This document shows positions 8,819 to 16,761 of a stretch of DNA of 41,543 nt, in pieces. The position numbers and the translations under genes are program-made. The DNA is from an uncultured cyanobacterium (GTDB lineage Bacteria > Cyanobacteriota > Cyanobacteriia > Cyanobacteriales > FACHB-T130): NCBI GenBank assembly GCA_936920195.1, contig CAKZHE010000140.1:1-41543 (forward strand), written 5' to 3'. Positions within the stretch are counted from its first letter, which is position 1. Each line of letters begins with the position of its first letter. A model generated the notes under the pieces. That model had not been told where the DNA came from. It searched no databases and saw nothing but the letters and a program-made list of their open reading frames with translations.

Positions 8819-10030
8819 TTATCCTACTGGCTGATTAGCGGGATTGGAAAACTTAGTGGTGATGGCAACGCACAATCCGGCTACCATGAGGGCGATCGCT
8901 GCCAGCATACTTGCCGTACTGGGGGGGACGGGGGCGGGTAAAATAAAGCTGTATAAGCTCATGGCAGCGGAAAATCCCCCAAAATAGATGCCAATGCCCA
9001 ATCCGCCTTTTTGGGGCATGATGGTAAAAACTAAGGGGATGGCTCCATTCCAAAGTAAACTAAAACAGGCAATCAGGGCGATCGCGACTCCTACGGCTAG
9101 GAAACCGGAACTGATATTCAAAATTCCCAGCATCAGAATAGTCAACCCCACTCCGGCTAGCATCACTGGGCGATTGCCCCAACGAGTGGCAATTATTCCG
9201 GCAATTACTGAGCCAACTCCTAACAAAATGGAAGTGCTGCCACCGATAATACTACCATCAATGATTGGGACGGCGGCTGTGACCAATTTGGGCAGGATAT
9301 CAAACAGGGATAAGCGGAAAGCCCAACCCACAAACATTCCCATCACAAATAAAACTACCATTTCTCGCACAGGCCAAGGTTGGCGAGTTGGTTCTGGGGC
9401 GACGGAGACTATACTACTGTCAGGAGTGAGCGATCGCAACAGTCCCGCTGAAGCTAATAAAACTAAAGAACCAATCCCAAAGGTGGCTGCTGGTCCTAAA
9501 CCAAGAATAAATCCTCCGGCTAAAGGTCGGAGGGAACCAATTAAACTACCAACTAAAATTAAAATACTAGCGGCTTGCGGTAACTGCGTGGCAAAGGCAT
9601 ACTGACCTAAGAGAGCGATCGCCGGACTGCGAAATGCTGCCATTGCCACCGCCCATAATACCAATACCCAGGGCAGCAACCAACGAAAAACCGACTCTGG
9701 ATTGCCAAAAATTACTACTGTGGGAATGGCAATAAATAGCGCCGAAGCGACAATTATCCCCACGGCAATAAAGGGAAAGCGACTGCCCAACCACTTCCGG
9801 GCTTGATCTGAAAGTCCCCCCATCAAAGGTTCTACCACGACGGCGATCGCATCTTCCAGAATTATGATGCCCTTGTCTAAACCCACAAACCCAAATTGTG
9901 CCAGCAACTGGGGCAAATACAAGCGATAGATTAACCAAGAGAGACTAATCGCTCCTTGCACCGAAGCCAATCCCCAAACTTGCAGCCACAGCACTCCCGG
10001 CGGTAACATCGTTGCCGTTTTTTTCTCCAT
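8819..10030 (-). CDS. MFS transporter, possibly SLC45-like
   Basis: The 403-aa integral membrane protein has about twelve hydrophobic segments and the two-half layout of the major facilitator superfamily. After the second or third helix it reads MGGLSDQARKWLGSRFPFI, which resembles the conserved loop of SLC45/GPH-type sugar transporters, so a sugar or polar solute is a possible but unproven substrate. The start MEKKTATML at 10030 has an AAGGAA-type site; the longer frame begins with a TTG and a polar stretch unlike the family. It lies 47 bases after the GST-family gene on the same strand, so the two are probably one operon. Confidence 0.8.
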   Translation of the reverse strand: MEKKTATMLPPGVLWLQVWGLASVQGAISLSWLIYRLYLPQLLAQFGFVGLDKGIIILEDAIAVVVEPLMGGLSDQARKWLGSRFPFIAVGIIVASALFIAIPTVVIFGNPESVFRWLLPWVLVLWAVAMAAFRSPAIALLGQYAFATQLPQAASILILVGSLIGSLRPLAGGFILGLGPAATFGIGSLVLLASAGLLRSLTPDSSIVSVAPEPTRQPWPVREMVVLFVMGMFVGWAFRLSLFDILPKLVTAAVPIIDGSIIGGSTSILLGVGSVIAGIIATRWGNRPVMLAGVGLTILMLGILNISSGFLAVGVAIALIACFSLLWNGAIPLVFTIMPQKGGLGIGIYFGGFSAAMSLYSFILPAPVPPSTASMLAAIALMVAGLCVAITTKFSNPANQPVG

Positions 10031-10077
10031 TCCGCTGCTCTTTCCTTGGTGTCTTAGTGGTAAAATATCCCTCAATT

Positions 10078-11283
10078 CTAAGCGATCGCAAAGTTAGCTG
10101 GATCTTGGTCGCGGCGATGTTTCTGGGAAATCGGTATCCCTTGTCCATCTCCCACTAAAGCCGCCGTGGATTCCAAAGACTCCCGCAGGCGTTTCGCCGC
10201 ATAAATGGACATATCTCGCGGTACACTGATGCGATCGCGCAAATATCTCAATGCTACATCACTGCCCGCTGGTGGCTGACAAACCTCCCCAGTCATCATC
10301 CGAGTTAAGGCACAACGTAAAGCTTCATCAAACAGGCGATCGCCTGCCGGGTTAACTCGAATAATATTATGACGATGCTTAATTACCCTTTGAAGAGCTT
10401 CAGCGCCAGAAGTTTCTGGTTCCGGATAAGTCACATCCGGCAAACCCAACCAAGGCCCATTATCCACCCGTGCCTGATTAATTAACATTTGTGGCTCGCC
10501 ATTTTCCCAACATCCCCCCATCTGCGGCGGCAAATCATGGGCATGGGTATGAAAATCGCTTTGAGTGCCGCGATAAGTAAGTCGGCTTTCCATCGCCTCA
10601 AACCAAGCCGACAAATGGGGATTTGCTTCCCGTAAAGAGTAACCCTTGTAGTAAAACAGACTAGCATTCATCCGTTCCACATAGGGCGTAAAGATGACAT
10701 CAGCCGTACTAAACTCTTCCAGAAAGTAAGCACCGGGGGTACTCGCCAGAGCCTGTTCAACCAGAGCCACCATTTCCACAAACTGCTCTCGATTGTACTG
10801 CTCTTCTTGGGGCGAGCTTGCCGGACGGCACAGCCACGAACACCAAGCGCGAAATAACCGCCGCTCCAACCGTCGCAACGGCATCACCAGCGCATCTTCC
10901 ATTCCCCAACCCAAAGGTTTAAATACCCTTTCCAGGGCAATCAAAATATCATCGCTTTCTGTAATCAGTTTGCCATCCAACTCCAGAGCAGGCAACATTC
11001 CCGATGGCACTTTCCGTTTATACCAGCTTTCCTTTTCCCCATAGCAAAACATCGTTACCTTAGCAATGCGGTAGGGAATCTGTTTTTCCTCCAACCACAG
11101 CCAAACCTTTTGACAATAGGGACACCAAGCATGATGATCGCGGTACAGCGTCACCCGCACCGCCGATTCTGGGCAACCAAACAGACGCAATCTCGCTTGA
11201 GCATTAGTTTGTCCATTCACAGTATCGATTTGAAAATCCGTCAGCGCTTCTAATTCAGTCCAGCTTAGGGCAGCAGTAGTCAT
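10078..11283 (-). CDS. glutathione S-transferase family protein
   Basis: The 401-aa protein has a thioredoxin-like N-terminal domain with the redox motif CPYC at residues 54-57 (in [12 protein letters not shown]), then the cis-Pro segment [10 protein letters not shown] and the glutathione-contact strand [11 protein letters not shown] helical GST C-terminal domain follows to about residue 260. About 140 further residues form an extra C-terminal part that I do not recognise, longer than a standard 200-250 aa GST. It probably acts in the cytoplasm on glutathione-dependent thiol or dehalogenation-type chemistry; the substrate is unknown. It is the first gene of a likely two-gene unit with the MFS transporter downstream, which could export or import a conjugate. 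Confidence 0.85.
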   Translation of the reverse strand: MTTAALSWTELEALTDFQIDTVNGQTNAQARLRLFGCPESAVRVTLYRDHHAWCPYCQKVWLWLEEKQIPYRIAKVTMFCYGEKESWYKRKVPSGMLPALELDGKLITESDDILIALERVFKPLGWGMEDALVMPLRRLERRLFRAWCSWLCRPASSPQEEQYNREQFVEMVALVEQALASTPGAYFLEEFSTADVIFTPYVERMNASLFYYKGYSLREANPHLSAWFEAMESRLTYRGTQSDFHTHAHDLPPQMGGCWENGEPQMLINQARVDNGPWLGLPDVTYPEPETSGAEALQRVIKHRHNIIRVNPAGDRLFDEALRCALTRMMTGEVCQPPAGSDVALRYLRDRISVPRDMSIYAAKRLRESLESTAALVGDGQGIPISQKHRRDQDPANFAIA

Positions 11284-11453
11284 AGGGTTGGTTATAGTTA
11301 CAATCTTAACTTTATCGGGTTTTCAGCTTGACTGATCGGGAAAGCTACAGTCAAGGGGAAATTGTCTCAAAATGCTTTAAATTACTTTATACCAACCTAA
11401 GCAGTAACATTATAATTAACAGAGTAACCAAAATATTACCATTGATACAGTTT

Positions 11454-12587
11454 ATGACTGGCAATTCTTTCTTCGATGAGCAAAAAGAACAGTCCTTGGT
11501 TAAAGCTAGGATTGTAGAAAAATACTTTTGGGTTTGGGCAAAAATTATTATTTCAACCGTAAAAAATTCAAGTTCAGAGCCAAGACTTGCTTATATTGAC
11601 CTTTTTGCAGGCGCAGGGCGATACAAAGATGGTTCAAAATCAACCCCAGTAAAAGTTCTAGAAACTGCCGTTGCAGATCCAGATCTGAGAAAAATGCTGG
11701 TATCTATGTTTAACGATGCCGATGCTGACAATGTTAATTCTCTTCAACAAGCAATAGATTCCATTCCAGGCATAGAAAATCTGAAATATCCCCCTCAAAT
11801 ACTCAACCATGAAGTGGGAGACAATATAGTTAAGACATTTCAAGAACGGAAATTAATACCTACTTTATTTTTTGTCGATCCTTGGGGCTATAAAGGATTA
11901 TCTCTGCAACTCATTAATTCAGTTGTCAAAGACTGGGGCTGTGATTGCATCTTTTTCTTCAATTACAATCGCATCAACATGGGTTTGAGTAACGATGCTG
12001 TTCAAGAACACATGAATGCCTTGTTCGGGCAGGAAAGGGCAGATAAAGTTCGCAAAAAACTAATACCTCTTAATCCACAAGAGCGCGAACTTACTGTTGT
12101 AGAAGCAATTTGTGAAGCATTGAAAGAAATGGGCGGTAAGTACGTTCTCCCATTTCGATTTAGGCATGAAAGTGGCAATCGTACTAGCCATCATCTGATC
12201 TTTGTAAGCAAACACGTTAAAGGCTATGAAATCATGAAAGAGATCATGGCTAAAGAGAGTTCTGCTCAAACGCAAGGTGTACCATCTTTTGAATATAATC
12301 CTGCAACTCTTTTGCAACCATTGCTTTTTGAATTAACTCGTCCTCTGGATCAGTTAGAAGCTATGCTAATAGATATATTTGCAGGAAAAACTATGACAAT
12401 GAAGGAAGTTTATGGCCAGCATCATGTTGGAAAACCATACATTTCCAAAAATTACAAAGCTGCTCTTGCTAACCTTGAATCTCAGGGTAAAATTCTGGTA
12501 GATCCCCCTGTTAACAAGCGCCGAAAAGTAAAGGGAGAAATTACATTTGGAGATTCAGTCAAAGTAATTTTTCCAGTTAAACAGTGA
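11454..12587 (+). CDS. tcmP: three-Cys-motif partner protein (TcmP family)
   Basis: The chosen product is 377 aa, beginning MTGNSFFDEQKEQS, which fits the usual TcmP start; the frame stays open to a TTG at 11328. The hallmark KARIVEKYFWVWAKII (residues 17-32) is followed by YIDLFAGAGRY (47-57), which resembles motif I of Rossmann methyltransferases, and by FVDPWGYKG (140-148), which resembles a catalytic DPPY-type motif. TcmP proteins are known as neighbours of three-Cys-motif (Gp37/Gp68-like) proteins, and that partner lies immediately downstream but on the opposite strand, with stop ends overlapping by 11 bases. A methyltransferase-like role on nucleic acid is inference. Confidence 0.85.
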   Translation: MTGNSFFDEQKEQSLVKARIVEKYFWVWAKIIISTVKNSSSEPRLAYIDLFAGAGRYKDGSKSTPVKVLETAVADPDLRKMLVSMFNDADADNVNSLQQAIDSIPGIENLKYPPQILNHEVGDNIVKTFQERKLIPTLFFVDPWGYKGLSLQLINSVVKDWGCDCIFFFNYNRINMGLSNDAVQEHMNALFGQERADKVRKKLIPLNPQERELTVVEAICEALKEMGGKYVLPFRFRHESGNRTSHHLIFVSKHVKGYEIMKEIMAKESSAQTQGVPSFEYNPATLLQPLLFELTRPLDQLEAMLIDIFAGKTMTMKEVYGQHHVGKPYISKNYKAALANLESQGKILVDPPVNKRRKVKGEITFGDSVKVIFPVKQ

Positions 12588-13359
12588 GTTCTAGTTGTCC
12601 CGAAAATTTGGTGGCTTTGAGTGGAAGAGTTCCCCATTTTGCCACGTGCTGATACCAGACACTAGGCATTTCATCCCAGATTTGATTATCGAGTAATCTA
12701 CCTCCCGCCTTCGGGGTTCTGCCTCCAACTTGTTTGAAGAAAAACGCTACCTTTTCCGCTTGACATTGATCTCGAATATCTTCTACCCAACTAATTTGCA
12801 TAGGGCGATGTTTTTGTCCAGATTCTCCTCCCACAATTACCCAATGAATGTCAGTTAAATCAAGTTTCAGCGCTCCTAAAAGTGGTTCGCATGAAATGAA
12901 GCGCACTGAAACAGGAATCTCCCGCAGATAATCAAGACGATTCACATAATTTTGATTTTCAACTGAAACTCCTAACCAAACATTTTCTGGAAACTCTAAG
13001 TTAAAATTAACAACTAAATCATGTAACCGTTCAGGGCGCTTAGTTAATATTTGGTATATGTGCCGAGGTGTTTGCTTAATAGTAGAAATAACTTCATTGA
13101 TGAATTCTAACGGCACATCCTCATGAAAAAGATCGCTCATTGAATTGACAAAAACTCGGCTAGGAGTGCGCCAACCTAAAGGCTCTTGCAATCTACCCGG
13201 GTGTAAAGTTAATTTGAACCCGTTAGGAAAGTTTTGGGGAAACCGCTGTGTCAGCACTTCGGCATAGCAATGCAAACAACCGGGGCTGACTTTATCGCAG
13301 CCAGTAGTGGGATTCCAGGTTTTATCAGTCCATTCAATACCAGTGTTGATGCTAGACAT
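12577..13359 (-). CDS. phage Gp37/Gp68 family (DUF5131) three-Cys-motif protein
   Basis: The product is 260 aa from the ATG at 13359, which has a GGAA site and gives the canonical start MSSINTGIEWTDKTWNPTTG. The three cysteines C21, C28 and C31 (CDKVSPGCLHCYAE) form CX6CX2C, similar to but distinct from the radical-SAM CX3CX2C signature. Later blocks VFVNSMSDLFHEDVP, ILTKRPERL, WLGVSVENQ and WVIVGGESG are typical of this family. The chemistry of the family is not established; an iron-sulfur or zinc site at the Cys triad is inferred. It is convergent with tcmP, its usual partner, and divergent from the AAA ATPase. An upstream extension to 13455 is not family-like. Confidence 0.9.
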   Translation of the reverse strand: MSSINTGIEWTDKTWNPTTGCDKVSPGCLHCYAEVLTQRFPQNFPNGFKLTLHPGRLQEPLGWRTPSRVFVNSMSDLFHEDVPLEFINEVISTIKQTPRHIYQILTKRPERLHDLVVNFNLEFPENVWLGVSVENQNYVNRLDYLREIPVSVRFISCEPLLGALKLDLTDIHWVIVGGESGQKHRPMQISWVEDIRDQCQAEKVAFFFKQVGGRTPKAGGRLLDNQIWDEMPSVWYQHVAKWGTLPLKATKFSGQLELTV

Positions 13360-13623
13360 ATTTTTTCCGTAAGCTAGATTGACGGCAGACGCTACCTGCC
13401 CGGAATTATAATAGTTTACTTGTACTATATCATTTTTTTTGACAAATAAAACCATTGCTTCAAATTATTTTCCACTTTAGGCATTAATAAATGATGTGGA
13501 GCCAAGACAAAATATCATCTTGGGATTGTTAGTATAGAATAATGGTTTTGCAGGCTTAAGGAATAACAGAAGCAAAAAAGGATACTCTGTTTACTGCCGT
13601 TGAAAATTTGTCATCTGAGCGCT

Positions 13624-14886
13624 ATGCTAACAAAATTTACCCTTGCTAACTTTAAAAGTTATAGTACCAGCCAATTACCGCTAGGATCGCTGACAGTGCT
13701 AATCGGTGCTAATGCCGCCGGAAAAAGCAATGCTCTGGAAGGTTTGCGCTTTCTTTCATGGTTAGCACAAGGACAAAAACTATCTAGCATTCAATATGCG
13801 GTAAATCACGTAAGTCCGCATCTTGTCAGAGGTCGATTTAAGGACTTGTGCTATTGGGGAGAGTCCAGTTTTACTATTGGTTGCCATTTGGACTCAACAG
13901 AATGGAATCAACTTGAAATAACTCTTCATGTGCGGGATGGCGAAATGCACATCAGTAGCGAACGAATTACTAACTCGACAAATCCAGTCCCACTATACGA
14001 TTTAGATCAACCTTCTCAAGGCATAGGTACTGATGTGGGCGTGACATATAATAATTTTACCAAGGGGAGTAAAAAACCACGAGTAACTTGCAGCGATCAA
14101 ATGGCTATATTCGTGCAATTAGATAGTCCGGCGGCTTTTAATGCCAAACACGAGAAATCCCAAAAAAATATTCCTGAAACTGTTCGGGAATATCAACGAG
14201 TTTTACAAAATATTTTATTTTTAGATCCTGTACCTGCCAGAATGCGAGAATACAGTTTCATCTCTGATAGGCGATTGCAAGAAGATGGGACAAACCTTTC
14301 CAGCGTTCTATGTGACTTGTGGCAAAATAACCCTGAAAATCAACAAATAATTTTGAGCTTCATTCAGAGTTTACCAGAACAAAAAATCGCCGGACTAGAT
14401 TTTATTTTGGGTCCGCGAGATGAAGTGATGGTGCGATTAAAGGAAACCTTTGGGAATAAGCATCGTGATTGTGAGGCAGAATTATTATCTGATGGTACGC
14501 TACGAGTGTTGGCGATCGCAGCTGCTATGCTATCAGCTACTGAAGGCAGTCTGGTAGTGATTGAAGAAATCGACAACGGGGTTCATCCCAACCGCGCCAA
14601 GCATCTCCTTGCCAATATCCGGGATATTGCCGAGCGGCGTAAATTGCGAGTGCTGCTCTCTACCCATAACCCAGCGCTAATGGATGCCTTACCCGATGAA
14701 GCGCTTGGGGATGTCGTATTTTGTTACCGCCATCCTCTGATAGGGGATAGTCGCCTAATTAGGTTGGGCGATATGGACGATTTTCCTGGTTTAATATTGC
14801 AAGGAACTTTGGGACAATTAGTAACGGCTGGAGTAGTAGATCGTTTCGTCAAATCACCCCATACGATTGGCAAGCGGGAGCTTGAT
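13624..14886 (+). pseudogene. AAA-family (RecF/SMC-like) ATPase gene split near its 3' end by a tnpB element
   Basis: The first 421 codons of an ABC/SMC-like ATPase are intact: Walker A GANAAGKSN at residues 28-36, signature-like LLSDGTLR at 287-294, Walker B VVIEEIDNGVHP at 311-322, and the H-loop STHNP at 346-350. At 14886 the sequence enters the left end of an IS200/IS605-type element after TTGAT. Translation continues 22 residues into the element (to the stop ending at 14955), replacing the native tail. The native last 16 codons lie at 16256-16306. The N- and C-terminal ATPase motifs are all present, so the altered protein may still work. The start ATG has a GAG-type site; an in-frame TTG lies 24 bases upstream. 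Confidence 0.85.
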
Positions 14887-14968
14887 AGCCCCGTCGCTTC
14901 AGCGCGGGGTGTCCAAGCGACACGAGCGGCTTTAGCCGCCGTCTATAATTCTTAGCTTTTCCGTGTTC

Positions 14969-15009
14969 ATTGTAATTATACGCCGACTGTGTTAGCGTAT
15001 AATTATCGC
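14969..15009. promoter_or_regulatory. inverted repeat upstream of tnpB
   Basis: AATTATACGC and GCGTATAATT face each other across about 11 bases, just before the tnpB start. The arms include TATAAT-like hexamers on the + strand (GTATAATTAT). It may supply a promoter and hairpin for tnpB, possibly limiting read-in from the interrupted gene. This is inference from position. Confidence 0.4.
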
Positions 15010-15023
15010 CATAAGGTCGAATC

Positions 15024-16202
15024 ATGCTTGTTTTAGAGTTTAGAGCTTACGGAAAATCTCAGCAATTCAGAGCCATAGATGAGGCTATCAAGACTGTGCA
15101 GTTTATTCGGAATAAGTGTATTCGTTTGTGGATAGACAATCCAAAGACGAATAAGTATGACCTGAGTAAATATAGTGCTGTATTAGCTAAAGAATTCCCG
15201 TTTGCAAATAAACTCAACGCGATGTCTAGACAGGCATCAGCAGAACGAGCATGGGCAGCTATATCGCGATTTCTTGATAACTGTAAAAAGGAAGTAGCTG
15301 GTAAAAAGGGTTATCCTAAATTCCAGAAAGACAACCGTTCGGTTGAGTATAAAACTCAATCTTGGAAACTAGCTAACGACCGTAAATCTATAACCTTTAC
15401 CGATAAACTTGGTATTGGTAAATTGAAAATGAAAGGTACTCGTGACCTAAATTTTTATCAGCCAGACCAAATTAAACGGGTAAGATTAGTTAAAAGGGTG
15501 GATAGATATTATGTTCAATTTTGCATCCAATTTGAGCGAAAAGAGAAGATAAAACCAACGCATAGAACCATCGGTTTAGACGTTGGACTGGAATCTTTTT
15601 ACACTGATTCACTGGGTAACAAAGTTGAAAATCCTCGGTTCTACCGGACTGGGGAAAAGAAGATGAAACGGTTACAACGCTTAGTTTCTCGCAAAGTAAA
15701 AGGCTCTAGCAATAGACGTAAAGCTAGAGTTAAATTAGCTAGAGTTCACCTCAAAATAAGTAGACAACGTAAAGACCACGCTGTAAAGTTGGCGCGGTGC
15801 GTAGTTGCATCTAACGATGTCATCGTCTATGAAGATTTGCGGATTAAGAATCTGGTTAAAAATCATTGTCTGGCTAAGTCAATCAACGACGCTGGATGGT
15901 ATCAATTTCGAGTTTGGTTAGAGTATTTTGGTAAGGTTTTTGGGCGGATAACTATTGCTGTCAACCCTGCCTACACGTCTGCTGAATGCTCTAGCTGTGG
16001 TGTTGTGGTTAAGAAATCTTTGTCTACTCGCACCCATGTTTGTCAGTGCGGCTGTAGATTGGATCGCGATCATAATGCTGGTATCAATATCCTTAACTCA
16101 GGATTGGGTAAGGCTGGGCAAGCCTTAACCTCAGTGCTAGACACTGGCAACGCTTCTGGAGAATCAACCTCTATCTTAGTTGGTGCAAACCTGCTAGGGT
16201 AA
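15024..16202 (+). CDS. tnpB: RNA-guided endonuclease TnpB (IS200/IS605 family)
   Basis: The 392-aa protein is full-length and looks intact. RuvC-like catalytic positions are D186 (TIGLDVGLE), E270 (VIVYEDLRIKNL) and the Asp of DRDHNAGINI (347-356). A zinc ribbon is formed by CSSC (322-325) and CQCGC (340-344). TnpB enzymes use an omegaRNA made from the element's right end to cut DNA next to the target motif, which helps keep the element in place. The left flank TTGAT would be the predicted target-adjacent motif. Lack of frameshifts suggests recent arrival or selection for activity. Confidence 0.93.
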   Translation: MLVLEFRAYGKSQQFRAIDEAIKTVQFIRNKCIRLWIDNPKTNKYDLSKYSAVLAKEFPFANKLNAMSRQASAERAWAAISRFLDNCKKEVAGKKGYPKFQKDNRSVEYKTQSWKLANDRKSITFTDKLGIGKLKMKGTRDLNFYQPDQIKRVRLVKRVDRYYVQFCIQFERKEKIKPTHRTIGLDVGLESFYTDSLGNKVENPRFYRTGEKKMKRLQRLVSRKVKGSSNRRKARVKLARVHLKISRQRKDHAVKLARCVVASNDVIVYEDLRIKNLVKNHCLAKSINDAGWYQFRVWLEYFGKVFGRITIAVNPAYTSAECSSCGVVVKKSLSTRTHVCQCGCRLDRDHNAGINILNSGLGKAGQALTSVLDTGNASGESTSILVGANLLG

Positions 16203-16255
16203 GTTGGCTCACTGAAAGAAGAATCTGCGCGGCTTCAGCCCGCAGAGTGTCAAAT
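16100..16255 (+). ncRNA. predicted omegaRNA scaffold of the tnpB element
   Basis: By analogy with ISDra2, the guide RNA of TnpB comes from the 3' part of tnpB and the element's right end, and its guide starts immediately outside the element. Here the right-end hairpin at about 16228-16248 and AGTGTCAAA would end the scaffold, and the guide would begin at 16256 with the severed ATPase tail. The 5' limit is a guess; only the right limit is supported by the junction. Confidence 0.4.
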
Positions 16256-16306
16256 CTGAAGCAAGAAAACAGCAAGCAATGGCATGGTTATCTCGTTTGC
16301 ATTAAC
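16256..16306 (+). pseudogene. displaced 3' end of the AAA ATPase gene
   Basis: Reading from 16256 in the frame restored by removing the element gives SEARKQQAMAWLSRLH and a TAA stop. The joint KRELD/SEARKQQAMAWLS matches the kind of helical tail (…QRxQKALxWLxxL) that I recall at the end of this ATPase family. The reconstructed uninterrupted protein would be 437 aa. Confidence 0.8.
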
Positions 16307-16326
16307 AAGGCAAATAAAATATTACC

Positions 16327-16575
16327 TTAAGCAGCAAAGGAATTTAAGGTGTTCATCACCACATCAATAAATTTTTGTCCCCAAATGCTTGATAAAACCC
16401 CACAGGATAGCACCAACAATAATGCGATGCTAATTTGAATCAAGTTCAAATCTGTGGAGGAGCCATAGGAAATTGGGATAATTGCGATGAAAGCACCGAG
16501 GGCTGCACCTCCAAGAAAGCGGTAAATGTGCTTTAGGCCGAAACGCTGTTTAAAATTGGGATTTTCAGAGTTCAT
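16327..16575 (-). CDS. small two-helix membrane protein of unknown function
   Basis: The 82-aa product has a polar, basic N-terminus (MNSENPNFKQRFGLKHIYR) and two hydrophobic helices at about residues 18-38 and 45-64, with a short loop between. The ATG has an AGGAAC ribosome site eight bases upstream. It ends 20 bases after the displaced ATPase tail, convergent with it. I recognise no family and see no functional residues. Confidence 0.65.
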   Translation of the reverse strand: MNSENPNFKQRFGLKHIYRFLGGAALGAFIAIIPISYGSSTDLNLIQISIALLLVLSCGVLSSIWGQKFIDVVMNTLNSFAA

Positions 16576-16653
16576 AAAAATGTTCCTGCAAAATACTGCC
16601 TAATAGAATATCTCGATACCATCATTATATAGCGCATCAAGATCATTTGTAGA

Positions 16654-16725
16654 AATAGGGGTAGCGCCCCCGTGCCTACCCCGTTAAATTGGGGCAACCA
16701 CGGGGGGATTGCCCCTACAAAAATT
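16654..16725. repeat. GGGGCAACCACGG dispersed repeat
   Basis: GTAGCGCCCCCGTGCCTACC is followed by an inverted repeat with arms GGGGCAA and TTGCCCC around ACCACGGGGGGA. The 32 bases at 16691-16722 recur exactly at 20525-20556, where they lie inside a MITE. It is non-coding and sits between the small membrane protein and recG. Confidence 0.75.
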
Positions 16726-16761
16726 ATCCAAGGCATTGAGACGTGCTATAACATTCAAAAA

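Larger units (their letters stand above)
14887..16255 (+). mobile_element. IS200/IS605-superfamily element carrying tnpB only (IS1341 type)
   Basis: The left boundary follows TTGAT (14882-14886), the same pentamer used as target by ISDra2. It begins with a hairpin, GCCCCGTCGC-TTCA-GCGCGGGG, and a second one around GCGGCTTTAGCCGC. The right end carries a hairpin (CTGCGCGGC-TTCA-GCCCGCAG) followed by AGTGTCAAA. Joining the two flanks restores an open ATPase frame that ends in a family-like tail. No tnpA is present, so movement would need a transposase in trans. The end points are exact on the left and fit to within one or two bases on the right. Confidence 0.85.

Noticed and set aside
8988-9605. 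205-aa frame opposite the MFS gene
   Set aside because: It is antisense to a well-supported membrane protein and is low-complexity (P, T, K, I rich), a typical shadow frame.
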